DNA of 64,000 nucleotides. It comes from Chryseobacterium jejuense (lineage in GTDB: Bacteria > Bacteroidota > Bacteroidia > Flavobacteriales > Weeksellaceae). Below, one piece after another: positions 16,898-25,559 of this stretch (within the stretch, counting starts at the first letter, position 1; each line of letters begins with the position of its first letter). Both the position numbers and the translations under genes were made by a program. The stretch lies in contig NZ_JAGIPR010000005.1 of NCBI RefSeq assembly GCF_017877355.1, positions 310,001 to 374,000 on the forward strand, read 5' to 3'. The notes under the pieces are model-generated. The model was not told the origin of the DNA. It was given only the letters and a program-made list of their open reading frames with translations, and made no database searches.

Positions 16898-17044
16898 TTT
16901 ACCTATTTTTTTACTCTATTATCTTATTTGTTTTTTAGTTGAATAATAAGGTAATATTTACATTAACAATTGGTTATCTATGGATGGTGTTTGTTAGAGG
17001 GGTCATGAGAAAAAGTAAACTTTTAACCAAATTATATCATTATA

Positions 17045-20000
17045 ATGTCAAACTCAACACGAACATTAGAAACCCAATCATTGGGGGCGTCTGTATTGCT
17101 GTCTTCCAAAGACAGGGAAAAACTTTTAAATGACTTCAATAAAACTGGATGGAATTACAAACAGGAAGAAACACTGGTGTCTCTTTTTAGAAAACAGGTT
17201 GAGCTTCACCCTGATCACATTGCAGTTGTATACAGGGATCAGGTACTCACTTATCAAGAATTGGATCAGAAAAGTAATCAGCTTGCCAATCGATTAATAG
17301 ATAAAGGAATAAAAGAAAATATGTTTGTTCCTATATGGCTTAACCGCTCTCTGGAGTGGGTTGTGGCTGTTCTAGGAATTGTAAAAACGGGAGCCGCTTA
17401 TGTCCCGATAGATCCTGCATATCCGGTAAAAAGGGTAGAATATATTCTTTCAGATACCGCTGCTCAAATAATGATTACCAACCAACATCTAGGTTCACTC
17501 TTATCAAAAAATGAAAAAACTGAAATATTTCAGTTGAATGCGGTGAAGTATCTTGATTCTTTCTCTCCGCAGCAACCGAATGTTGAAAAAATACATCAGA
17601 ATGCACTGGCGTATACAATTTATACATCAGGCTCAACAGGAAAACCTAAAGGAGTAATGGTTGCCCATCTTGCCATTCAGCATTTGGTAACATGGCATAA
17701 TCATTACTTTCATGTAGATCATACTTCGAAGGTAAGTCTTGTTGCCGGGCTGGCATTCGATATTTCTGTGTGGGAAACATGGTCCGGGCTTACTTCCGGG
17801 GCTGTACTTTTTATTGCTGAGAATGAAGAAAGAACGGATGTCTCTGCTTTGGTGGAATACTTCCGTAAAAATAATATTACCCATGGTTTTGTACCCACAG
17901 TCCTTGTTCCTTCTTTTATAGATAAGACCAGAAATCATAATGATTTATCACTCAAATATCTTTTCACAGCAGGTGAAAAACTAAAACCGATACTTACTAC
18001 AGAATTAAGCTATGAACTCATAGATTATTATGGTCCTACTGAATGTACAGTATATGCTACGTTTAGGAAAGTTAAAGATGTAGAAGGCAAATATGTATCA
18101 TCTATAGGCAGGCCTATAGCGAATGCCCAAGCCTATATTTTAGGTGAAAACAGGGAACTGTTGCCAGTAGGAGCTATTGGAGAATTATATATAGGCGGAG
18201 AACTGTTGGCTAAAGGTTACCTTAATAATGAAACGCTTAGCACTGAAAAATTTATTGCTAATCCTTTTAAAGATGAAGAAAAACTGTACCGTACCGGAGA
18301 TCTCGCCAAGTGGCTTCCCGATGGAGAAATTGAATTTTTAGGCAGAATAGATAATCAGATAAAAATCCGCGGATTCCGAGTGGAATTGGGAGAGATAGAA
18401 CGCACCCTGAGCCAACAGGAAAATGTGCAGGAGGTTACCGTTATTGCAAAAGATACAGTAGGCAATAATAAATATCTTATTGCCTTTATTGTGCTTAAAC
18501 CAGGTTCTGAAAAGGATATTGCTGTTGTCAGAAATCTGTTGAAAGAAGAATTACCGGGGTATATGATCCCCGCCCAGATTATTTTTATAGACAAAATTCC
18601 CCTTACAGCTAATGGAAAAACAGATGCCATTTCTTTAAAAGATCTTGCGGATAAAGAAGCTAAAGATTTGATTTCCTTTGAACCGCCAACCAATGAGACA
18701 GAGCGGACTATTGTAGATATCTGGTCATCAGAACTGGAACGTCCTGTCATCAATATTACAGATAATTTCTTTGATATTGGCGGAAATTCCCTGTTGGTTG
18801 CTGTTGTAGCAGTAGCATTGGAGAGAAGACTTGATGTGAAAGTATATTTGAGGGATATCTATCAGTATCCTGTATTACAACAGCTATCAGAGGTTTTGAT
18901 TACCAGATCTAGAGAAGCAAGAGAAGCAGTTCCGGTGGAAGATGTGGAACCTTATGTAGAGCTTCAGCAGGATGTGTATCTCGCTCCGGGAACTGTATTT
19001 GCAGGGGGATTTGATCCTAAGCAATTGGAAAATCCATCAGCTATATTTTTAACCGGAGTTACAGGGTTTGTAGGGATTCATCTTTTACAGGAGCTTTTAG
19101 ATACAACAGAGGCTGATATTTATTGTCTGGTAAGAGCTCAGGATGATTTTCATGCTAAAGAAAAAATTGACCGTTGTTATAAGCAGTTTGTTATTCCTCA
19201 AAAAGAAGAACAGAGGACAAGAATCATTCCTGTGATGGGTGATCTTGCACAGCCATTATTGGGCCTATCAGAGGAAACATTTAAAATGCTGGCGCAAAAA
19301 ACAGACTTGATTTACCACTCCGGAAGCTCAGTAAATTTTATAGAACCTTATTCTTATATGAAAGAACCTAATGTTGAAGGATTGAGGGAGATAATAAAAC
19401 TAGCTGGGGCGGAAAGAACAAAGTGTCTGGCGCTGCTGTCCACAATATCTGTATATAGCTGGGGGCATATATTCACAGGAAAAACAGTTATGCTGGAATC
19501 TGATGATATTGCTCAGAATCTGATGTCGGTAAGCAAAGATATTGGCTATGTAAGGAGCAAGTGGGTAATGGAAGCTGTTGCAGATCTGGCTGCGAAAGAA
19601 GGGTTGCCGCTCATTACCTACAGATTAGGATATGCGATGTGCCATAGTGAAACAGGAGCAAGTGCTCCTTATCAATGGTGGTCGGGGTTAGTTAAAAATT
19701 GTGTGGAATTCCAGTCTTATCCGGCATTAACCGAATTGAGAGAAGGTTTAATTACGGTAGATTATATGACCCGGTCTATGGCTTACATCACAAGGAATAA
19801 AGAAGCGATAGGGAAGAAGTTCAACCTAATTGCCAGCCCGGAAACGAATCTTACTTTAGAGGAGTTCTTCGGGCTAATGAAGAAATATTATCCATTTACA
19901 TTGAAAAGTCTTCCTTACAAAGAATGGAGAAAACAATGGGAAGATGATAGTAAAAACCGACTGTATCCGCTAACCAGCCTTTTCAGAGATAATATGCATG

Positions 20001-20155
20001 AAGGATTGTCTACAGTGGAGCTTTATCAAAATACTTATATCTGGGATTGTTCCAATGTAATTCAATTTTTGAAAGGATCAGGTATTAAAGAACCTGTATT
20101 TGATAAAAAGATATTGGATGTGTATTTACAATATCTCGGAATTTCAGATTTGTAA
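17045..20155 (+). CDS. Single-module A-T-R nonribosomal peptide synthetase
   Basis: A 1036-residue protein with three domains. The adenylation domain (about 42-525) has TSGSTGKPKG at 193-202, the YGPTE core motif and Lys525 in PLTANGK. The peptidyl-carrier domain (about 550-620) has phosphopantetheine Ser582 in FDIGGNSL. The thioester-reductase domain (about 665-1030) has the NADP-binding GVTGFVG (671-677) and the short-chain-reductase pair Tyr835/Lys839. There is no condensation domain. It should activate one amino acid, load it, and release it reductively as an aldehyde or alcohol. By alignment to PheA I read the pocket residues as D-I-W-F-F-A-Y-V-Y-K, which I cannot assign. No phosphopantetheinyl transferase or tailoring gene is nearby. 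A terminator follows. Confidence 0.92.
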   Translation: MSNSTRTLETQSLGASVLLSSKDREKLLNDFNKTGWNYKQEETLVSLFRKQVELHPDHIAVVYRDQVLTYQELDQKSNQLANRLIDKGIKENMFVPIWLNRSLEWVVAVLGIVKTGAAYVPIDPAYPVKRVEYILSDTAAQIMITNQHLGSLLSKNEKTEIFQLNAVKYLDSFSPQQPNVEKIHQNALAYTIYTSGSTGKPKGVMVAHLAIQHLVTWHNHYFHVDHTSKVSLVAGLAFDISVWETWSGLTSGAVLFIAENEERTDVSALVEYFRKNNITHGFVPTVLVPSFIDKTRNHNDLSLKYLFTAGEKLKPILTTELSYELIDYYGPTECTVYATFRKVKDVEGKYVSSIGRPIANAQAYILGENRELLPVGAIGELYIGGELLAKGYLNNETLSTEKFIANPFKDEEKLYRTGDLAKWLPDGEIEFLGRIDNQIKIRGFRVELGEIERTLSQQENVQEVTVIAKDTVGNNKYLIAFIVLKPGSEKDIAVVRNLLKEELPGYMIPAQIIFIDKIPLTANGKTDAISLKDLADKEAKDLISFEPPTNETERTIVDIWSSELERPVINITDNFFDIGGNSLLVAVVAVALERRLDVKVYLRDIYQYPVLQQLSEVLITRSREAREAVPVEDVEPYVELQQDVYLAPGTVFAGGFDPKQLENPSAIFLTGVTGFVGIHLLQELLDTTEADIYCLVRAQDDFHAKEKIDRCYKQFVIPQKEEQRTRIIPVMGDLAQPLLGLSEETFKMLAQKTDLIYHSGSSVNFIEPYSYMKEPNVEGLREIIKLAGAERTKCLALLSTISVYSWGHIFTGKTVMLESDDIAQNLMSVSKDIGYVRSKWVMEAVADLAAKEGLPLITYRLGYAMCHSETGASAPYQWWSGLVKNCVEFQSYPALTELREGLITVDYMTRSMAYITRNKEAIGKKFNLIASPETNLTLEEFFGLMKKYYPFTLKSLPYKEWRKQWEDDSKNRLYPLTSLFRDNMHEGLSTVELYQNTYIWDCSNVIQFLKGSGIKEPVFDKKILDVYLQYLGISDL

Positions 20156-20184
20156 CTTTTTGAAATATAGGCATAAACATAAAG

Positions 20185-20214
20185 AAACCAGACTAAATTT
20201 TCGTCTGGTTTTTT
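20185..20214 (+). terminator. Terminator after the A-T-R synthetase gene
   Basis: Arms AACCAGAC (20186-20193) and GTCTGGTT (20203-20210), with the right arm running into a T-tract. A-rich sequence on the left arm side suggests it may also serve the convergent minus-strand gene. Confidence 0.8.
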
Positions 20215-20232
20215 AATTCCTATTACAAAAGT

Positions 20233-21453
20233 TTAATTCACAGTCACTTTAATCACATTCTGCACAGCCGGAACAGGATATTGAGTTCCAACCTTTGAAA
20301 TAACCATCGTCTCACTTTGTGGAGTTCCACCAAATAAAGCCTGATGGTTTCCCGCTCCTGGATACTGATCTACTCCTGTACCGGAATCAAATAAAGCTGT
20401 TTTTGAACTAAGATCACCCTTTATAGTAGCATCAATATCTGTCTCATTCGCGTAGAACCAATCATTGGAAAAACCAAACATGGTGACATAAGTAATTTTG
20501 TCGCCTGGATCTGCCCTGAAGCTGGTCATGACCTTGTTTCCCGGTGGAACAGGAGCATTTCCTGCAACGTAGATTCCTTTAATGCCTGGAAAAGATTTTA
20601 AACTGTTTTGAAGTTTACTTACATTTCCAAATTGTGCAATTTCCTTTAATCCCATTCCGTTATCCATTTTTCCTAATTCATAGACTGGGTTTTTATCTCC
20701 ACGATAAATGACTACCAAAGCAGGAGAAAGACCTGTCATAATCCCTGTATTAGTGCTAAGCTTTGCTTTCATCTTATCAATATTTCCCATCTGAGCTATA
20801 TCTGTAATTTCCGGATTGGATAAAGAGTTAGGAGTAAAGAATGGGACACTGTTAAGTAGCTGAGAGCCGTTGTAATTGGAAACAGCCCAAACTCCGGGAG
20901 AAAAAGGTGTTTCATTGGCTGTTCCACCTGAAGTATTGGTGATGGTTAGTGTAAACTCAGAAATCATCTCATTGTAGTTAAGATTAAGTTTCATCAGTTG
21001 TGAGGCGTTCACATTGGGAACCTGAGCGATGGGTTTGCTTTCCGCCTGGCCGGTATTGTCCTTTGTTCCGTTATCCCATAGTACTACGCTTGAAGAAACA
21101 TCTCCCGTAATAGCTTTTCCACTGGTATCAAAAAGTTTGATTCCCGGTTGCTGAGAAGCAAAGAACCAATCTTTAGAGGCTCCGTACATAGTAGCAAACA
21201 TAAGAGCCTGTGCTTTTCCCGCACTAAATGTTATGGATACAGATTGTCCGGGTAAAATAACGGGTACTGCTCCGGTTCCTTGAAAGCTTCCGCTTTCTAC
21301 AAAGTCTTTAGGAGTAACAATATTTTCAAAGGTAATAGTTCTTTGAAGAGAATTGTCCATCATATTGTTGTCTGAATCGTTGCATGATAAAAGGGTAAAT
21401 GCAGCCATGATTCCTGTAGCGAATGCTGTGATTTTAAAAAAGATTTTTTTCAT
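20233..21453 (-). CDS. Lipoprotein with two spondin_N-like domains
   Basis: A 406-residue lipoprotein with a signal peptide ending TLLSC (lipobox Cys about residue 24). Two homologous modules are visible. The first (about 38-200) carries FATMYGASKDWFFA and the second (about 230-405) carries VTMFGFSNDWFYAN. Each is followed by a GDLSS/GDVSS-x-x-LWDNGT/LFDSGT segment, the pattern of bacterial spondin-domain proteins. Such domains are beta-sandwiches of surface proteins; the bacterial role is largely unknown. It probably sits on the outer membrane. Convergent with the synthetase gene and otherwise isolated. Confidence 0.8.
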   Translation of the reverse strand: MKKIFFKITAFATGIMAAFTLLSCNDSDNNMMDNSLQRTITFENIVTPKDFVESGSFQGTGAVPVILPGQSVSITFSAGKAQALMFATMYGASKDWFFASQQPGIKLFDTSGKAITGDVSSSVVLWDNGTKDNTGQAESKPIAQVPNVNASQLMKLNLNYNEMISEFTLTITNTSGGTANETPFSPGVWAVSNYNGSQLLNSVPFFTPNSLSNPEITDIAQMGNIDKMKAKLSTNTGIMTGLSPALVVIYRGDKNPVYELGKMDNGMGLKEIAQFGNVSKLQNSLKSFPGIKGIYVAGNAPVPPGNKVMTSFRADPGDKITYVTMFGFSNDWFYANETDIDATIKGDLSSKTALFDSGTGVDQYPGAGNHQALFGGTPQSETMVISKVGTQYPVPAVQNVIKVTVN

Positions 21454-21667
21454 AAAATAATTTTTTATAGTTATAACTTGCTGTTAAACATATAGTCGGA
21501 CACTTTTTAAAATCCTGACAAAAAAAGATCAACTATTTTTTACAATGATGAAAATGAGTAGGGTTTGTAGAGGTTTTTACTTTATAAAATAATACGTCGA
21601 GTTCTGTCGCTACAGATAAAGATCTTTGACTAGGATAAAGAAAAATTGATAATCAAAAGAATAGCAA

Positions 21668-21949
21668 ATGAATAATTTTATGGTATTAGCTAAGGACTTT
21701 GTGGCCAATGAAAGTGTAGTGATAGATCTTAAATCATCTGGAGTTGAGGATAAGTTGAATTCACTGGTTTTTCAGAATCAAAAAGGACAGTCTGCTCAAT
21801 TTCTATGGCAGCCTGATAATGTAAAAATGAAAGGGTATTTTAAAGAGATAATTAATGACCTTGGGGTAAAGGTTGCTCATTATGATGGTTTTCTGACAAT
21901 AACCAATGGCGGGGGAAGTCAATTTTTGGAAGCTGAAGTAAAAGAGTAA
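21668..21949 (+). CDS. Small protein of unknown function
   Basis: A 93-residue soluble protein with no signal peptide, membrane segment or motif I recognise. Composition and codon use look like the neighbours, with strands alternating at VVIDLKSS, LNSLVFQNQKG and GFLTITNGG. Upstream are 214 bases holding a weaker Crp/Fnr-like sequence (TTGAC-TAGG-ATAAA, 21626-21639), but without the 30-base spacing to a core promoter element. Probably a real gene, by size and coherent sequence. Confidence 0.6.
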   Translation: MNNFMVLAKDFVANESVVIDLKSSGVEDKLNSLVFQNQKGQSAQFLWQPDNVKMKGYFKEIINDLGVKVAHYDGFLTITNGGGSQFLEAEVKE

Positions 21950-21964
21950 TGGGAAATAAGAGGT

Positions 21965-22255
21965 TTATATTCCCTTTTTTCCTTCCAAAATCATCTGAAT
22001 CATTTTAATCTTTCTGTTTTCTCTTGTTTCAGGCTTTTTAGCTTCTTCAATCCGGCGGATATATTTCTTTTTGTGAGTATAGCTCATTTTATCGAATAGT
22101 CCTTTTTCATCCGGATTTTCATTAAAGACGGATACAATATCATCAGCAATCTCAACAATTCGCTCTTCCTTATCTTCTATAAGAGAAACGGTAACCTCCG
22201 TTTTGCTTGATGATAGCTGTGAATAAATATAGGCTGAGAATTCATGAGCATTATT
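21965..22255 (-). pseudogene. Remnant of a YdeI/DUF1905-type gene
   Basis: On the minus strand this stretch reads as the conserved C-terminal part of YdeI/OmpD-associated-type proteins: VEIADDIVSVFNENPDEKG, then LFDKMSYTHKKKYIRRIEEA and KKPETRENRKIKMIQMI. An in-frame TAA at 22256-22258 closes the frame upstream. The first in-frame Met is at KMSYTH, well inside the conserved domain. The N-terminal two thirds is missing or reduced to a short HEFSAYIYSQ piece. Therefore it is a truncated gene remnant rather than a functional gene. Confidence 0.75.
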
Positions 22256-22270
22256 TTAATATTCAAAAAT

Positions 22271-22301
22271 AAAAAAACCGTGAAAATTACTTTCACGGTT
22301 T
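22271..22301 (-). terminator. Terminator of the S46 peptidase gene
   Basis: Arms AAACCGTGAAA (22275-22285) and TTTCACGGTTT (22291-22301). On the minus strand it is followed by a T7 run, 20 bases beyond the stop codon. Confidence 0.85.
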
Positions 22302-22321
22302 CAAAAATATATCAGATAAGA

Positions 22322-24529
22322 TTATTTTTTCTTTGTTTTCTTAGGTGTTGTAGTAGTACCTGAGTTTTTAGTTTTTGTATCAGCCGGAGTATTTGCATCT
22401 CTTACAAGCTTTAATTCATCAACTAATCTTCTTGCACCCGCAAATTTATCAATGGTCCAAAGAACGAAACGAACGTCAACATTGATCGTTTTTTGCCATT
22501 CTTGTTCAAATACGATATCACCGCTTAATGCTTCACTGTTTCCGTCAAAAGCAATACCGATAAGGTTTCCGTCTCCATCAATTACCGGAGAACCAGAGTT
22601 ACCTCCTGTAATGTCATTGTTAGAAAGGAAGTTTACAGGCATATATCCTTTTGCATCAGCATACTGTCCGAAATCCTTAAGGTTATAAAGATCGATCACT
22701 CTTTGAGGTAGATCAAACTCTTCATCACCTTTCTTGTATTTTCCAACAAGACCAGACATATCTGTATAATAGTTATCAGTAACTCCGAAGTAGTTTCTGT
22801 CTTCTCTGATAGGAAGTTTATCTACAGTACCATAAGTTAATCTCATCGTAGAGTTTGCATCTGGGTAGAATTTCTTCTCAGGCATAGCTTTTACTAAACC
22901 AGCTAAGAATAGACGACTGTTTTTTGCGAAATTATCATCTATTTTAACAAATCTTTCAGTACTTATTTTCTGATCTGCAACAATACCGTTTGCTGCTTTC
23001 CAAAGTGGATCTGCATCAAGTTTTAATGCATCAGGGTTTAGTAAGAAGTTGGTAGCAGATGTTTTGTTTGCAAAAATAGAAGAATATGCAAGGTTAGAAA
23101 CTGTTTTAGCATCTAATCCTAAGATTGTAGCAGAAGCTACTTCACTATTTTTTACTCTTGCCTGATAAAGGCTGGTCATTGCAGCAAGCATTTCACCTTC
23201 TAAAGAAGGACTGAAGTTTTCATAAGCAGCCTTAATAGCAGCTTCAGTTTTAGCTTTCATTGCTAATCTTCCTTGCATATCCTGAGCAGCATAAGCTTTT
23301 AAAACAGAACCTACCTGTAAAGCAAGAGATATATATTTAGCGTTTCTCGAGAACTGAGAAGCATAGTTTCTTTCAACATTTCTGTCAGAAACTTGCTTAT
23401 AATAAGCTTCGATATCAAGTAAAATACCATCATAAGCTTCATTTCCTGGCATTGCAGACCATTTTTTATAAATGTCTTCAATTTTTTGTTTGTCAGAGAT
23501 TGTTCCGTTTTTGTTAACAGCATCAATTGTTCCCTGTCTGTTTTTCCAGTAGTTAGCTACAGAAGCATATTGAGAAGCATAGTTAAGCTGAGTAGCTTTA
23601 TCTTTATCCATGTACTTCTTCATTACGTCCATTGCCGTTTTAGAAGCTTCAACCCAAGCCGGATAGTCTTTGTTTACCATCTGCTGAATTCCGTAAGAAG
23701 TCAAATAACGGTTTGTTCTACCTGGGTATCCAAGGATCATTGAGAAATCACCAGGCTTAATTCCTTTAAGAGAAACCGGTAAGAAATGCTTAGGCTTCAT
23801 AGGAACGTTGCTTGGAGAGTATTCAGCAGGATTTCCTGCAGCATCAGCATATACTCTGAAAACCGTGAAGTCTGCAGTGTGTCTTGGCCACTCCCAGTTA
23901 TCAGTATCACCACCGAATTTTCCTAATGATGAAGGTGGAGCACCTACTAATCTTACGTCTTTATAATCTTGGTATACGAAATAGTAGAACTCGTTTCCGT
24001 TGAAGAAATCTTTTACCACTACAGTATATTTTCCGTTTTCAGAGTTTTCTGTTTGGATGGCTTTCGTTTCAGCATCAATTATAGCTTTTCTCTCTGCTCC
24101 GGTCATGTTGTTGTTTAGCTTGGATGTGATTCTCTGAGTGGCATCATCCATTCTCACTAAAAATCTTACATAAAGATCCTTTGCATTGAATTCGTCTTTC
24201 TGTTTCATGGCCCAGAAACCATTTTTCAGATAATCTTTTTCAGGAGTAGAAGCAGCAGCAACAGCTCCATAACCACAATGGTGGTTCGTGAATAAAAGTC
24301 CTTTATCAGAAACAATTTCCCCAGTACAGAAACCGCCAAAACTTACGATAGCATCTTTTAAACTGGAATTGTTAACTGAATAAATTTCTTCAGGCGAAAG
24401 ATGTAGACCCTCTTTTTGCATATCAACACCGTTAAGTCTTTTGATGAGCATAAGCAGCCACATCCCCTCATCCGCCCTCATCTGAGCAAAGCTCAGCAAG
24501 AAAGTGAATAGTAGAAATAGTCTTTTCAT
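22322..24529 (-). CDS. S46-family dipeptidyl-peptidase (DPP7/DPP11-like)
   Basis: A 735-residue secreted serine peptidase of family S46, typical of asaccharolytic Bacteroidetes. A signal peptide is followed by the chymotrypsin-like N-terminal half with TNHHCGY (81-87, catalytic His), a long helical insertion (about 280-570) and the C-terminal half with GGNSGSP carrying the catalytic Ser near residue 645. The Lys-rich C-terminus is probably disordered. Such enzymes cleave dipeptides from peptide N-termini in the periplasm to feed peptide uptake. I cannot tell DPP7 from DPP11 specificity without alignment. Monocistronic, with its own terminator. Confidence 0.93.
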   Translation of the reverse strand: MKRLFLLFTFLLSFAQMRADEGMWLLMLIKRLNGVDMQKEGLHLSPEEIYSVNNSSLKDAIVSFGGFCTGEIVSDKGLLFTNHHCGYGAVAAASTPEKDYLKNGFWAMKQKDEFNAKDLYVRFLVRMDDATQRITSKLNNNMTGAERKAIIDAETKAIQTENSENGKYTVVVKDFFNGNEFYYFVYQDYKDVRLVGAPPSSLGKFGGDTDNWEWPRHTADFTVFRVYADAAGNPAEYSPSNVPMKPKHFLPVSLKGIKPGDFSMILGYPGRTNRYLTSYGIQQMVNKDYPAWVEASKTAMDVMKKYMDKDKATQLNYASQYASVANYWKNRQGTIDAVNKNGTISDKQKIEDIYKKWSAMPGNEAYDGILLDIEAYYKQVSDRNVERNYASQFSRNAKYISLALQVGSVLKAYAAQDMQGRLAMKAKTEAAIKAAYENFSPSLEGEMLAAMTSLYQARVKNSEVASATILGLDAKTVSNLAYSSIFANKTSATNFLLNPDALKLDADPLWKAANGIVADQKISTERFVKIDDNFAKNSRLFLAGLVKAMPEKKFYPDANSTMRLTYGTVDKLPIREDRNYFGVTDNYYTDMSGLVGKYKKGDEEFDLPQRVIDLYNLKDFGQYADAKGYMPVNFLSNNDITGGNSGSPVIDGDGNLIGIAFDGNSEALSGDIVFEQEWQKTINVDVRFVLWTIDKFAGARRLVDELKLVRDANTPADTKTKNSGTTTTPKKTKKK

Positions 24530-24615
24530 TTTATAAAATAATTTTTGTGTTGCTAATTTACTAATTTTTATGAGATTCTGTCTCGGATTGGTACGAAAAT
24601 GGGATGATAATCAGC

Positions 24616-25050
24616 ATGAAAAAAATACTATTCCCCCTTTTTACCATTTTATTCTTAGGACTTCTTTTCAATTGCTCTGCAGTGCCGGATAAAAACCCTA
24701 GCATTCAAAGGCAATGGATGCTGGTTTCTTTAGATGGATTTTCTAAGGATCAGTTAATGGCTCATAAAGCTGAAATTAATCTGACCGGAAAGATGGAAAA
24801 AGGTAAGATTCAAGGGAATGCATACATGGGTTGTAATCAGATGTCTTTTACTTCTGAATTTAAAAATGGTGGAACACTGAAGGTTTCCCAGGGAGTAAGC
24901 ACCATGAAAGCCTGTCAGGATATGAATCTGGAAACCTCTTTTCAGAAGAAATTTGAAACCATGACAAAATATGCTGTAGAAGGGCACTTTCTGACGTTGT
25001 CTGACAATCAGGGAAACATAATGAAATTTGTAGCTGCCGATTGGGATTAA
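24616..25050 (+). CDS. META-domain lipoprotein
   Basis: A 144-residue lipoprotein with a signal peptide ending LLFNC (lipobox). The rest is a META/HslJ-type domain. It begins RQWMLVSLDGF, then has the GNAYMGCNQMSF segment and STMKACQDMNLETSFQKKF with the conserved Cys pair, ending in LTLSDNQGN. The start at 24616 is preferred over 24604, which would add MIIS before MKK. HslJ-type proteins are linked to stress and antibiotic tolerance; the exact action is unknown. Monocistronic with a downstream terminator. Confidence 0.85.
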   Translation: MKKILFPLFTILFLGLLFNCSAVPDKNPSIQRQWMLVSLDGFSKDQLMAHKAEINLTGKMEKGKIQGNAYMGCNQMSFTSEFKNGGTLKVSQGVSTMKACQDMNLETSFQKKFETMTKYAVEGHFLTLSDNQGNIMKFVAADWD

Positions 25051-25072
25051 TCATCTCGATGTTGAAATATAA

Positions 25073-25100
25073 AAGTCCGCCTATGAGCGGACTTCTTTTG
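25073..25100 (+). terminator. Terminator after the META-domain gene
   Basis: Perfect arms AAGTCCGC (25073-25080) and GCGGACTT (25087-25094), followed by CTTTTG. Confidence 0.7.
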
Positions 25101-25139
25101 TTTGAAAAATCTAGTGAGGTTACTAGTTTTTTAGGGCTA

Positions 25140-25553
25140 TTAGTTTTTAGGAATTGTCTTTTTTATTTCTTCTAAAGTTGCGGTATTGGGTAGTCCGGTA
25201 ATTGTTTTTGTGTTCTTAGAATATATGGTGTTTCGAGATGCCTGTCTGTTGGGAATTGTTCTTTTTATTTCTTCGAGTGTTGCTGTGTTGGGAAGAGGTA
25301 CTCCTGAATTGTTAGACGCTTTAGGTTTTTGTTCCTGTTTTTTTACTTCCAGCCCTTGGTCAGAGGTTAATCCTGTATGAACTGTTTGCTTTTCTATTTT
25401 TTCTTTGGAGTCCTGCATCAGTTTTGCTTCTTGTTCTTTAATCTGTTTCAAAGCCTGTGTCTGATCTTCCACAAGAGTGATCTGCTTATTTTCCTGAGCA
25501 TAAATAATAGTGCTTAAGAATAATAATGGGATGATGATATATGCTGTTTTCAT
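25140..25553 (-). CDS. Small secreted protein with duplicated LPNTATLEEIKKTIP motif
   Basis: A 137-residue protein with a signal peptide (cleavage near IYAQE) and a charged Lys/Gln-rich middle. The C-terminus holds the same segment twice: PLPNTATLEEIKRTIPN and GLPNTATLEEIKKTIPK, about 32 residues apart. I know no domain with this repeat. It starts 6 bases after the large repeat-protein gene and is the last gene of that unit, so it probably acts with those secreted proteins. Possibilities include a binding tether or a processed peptide; none is shown. Confidence 0.75.
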   Translation of the reverse strand: MKTAYIIIPLLFLSTIIYAQENKQITLVEDQTQALKQIKEQEAKLMQDSKEKIEKQTVHTGLTSDQGLEVKKQEQKPKASNNSGVPLPNTATLEEIKRTIPNRQASRNTIYSKNTKTITGLPNTATLEEIKKTIPKN

Positions 25554-25559
25554 AATGGT

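Noticed and set aside
21626..21639. Fourth Crp/Fnr-like sequence, TTGAC-TAGG-ATAAA, upstream of the 93-residue gene
   Set aside because: The second half-site is poor and no TTTG or CAAA lies 30 bases away on either side, unlike the three accepted boxes.
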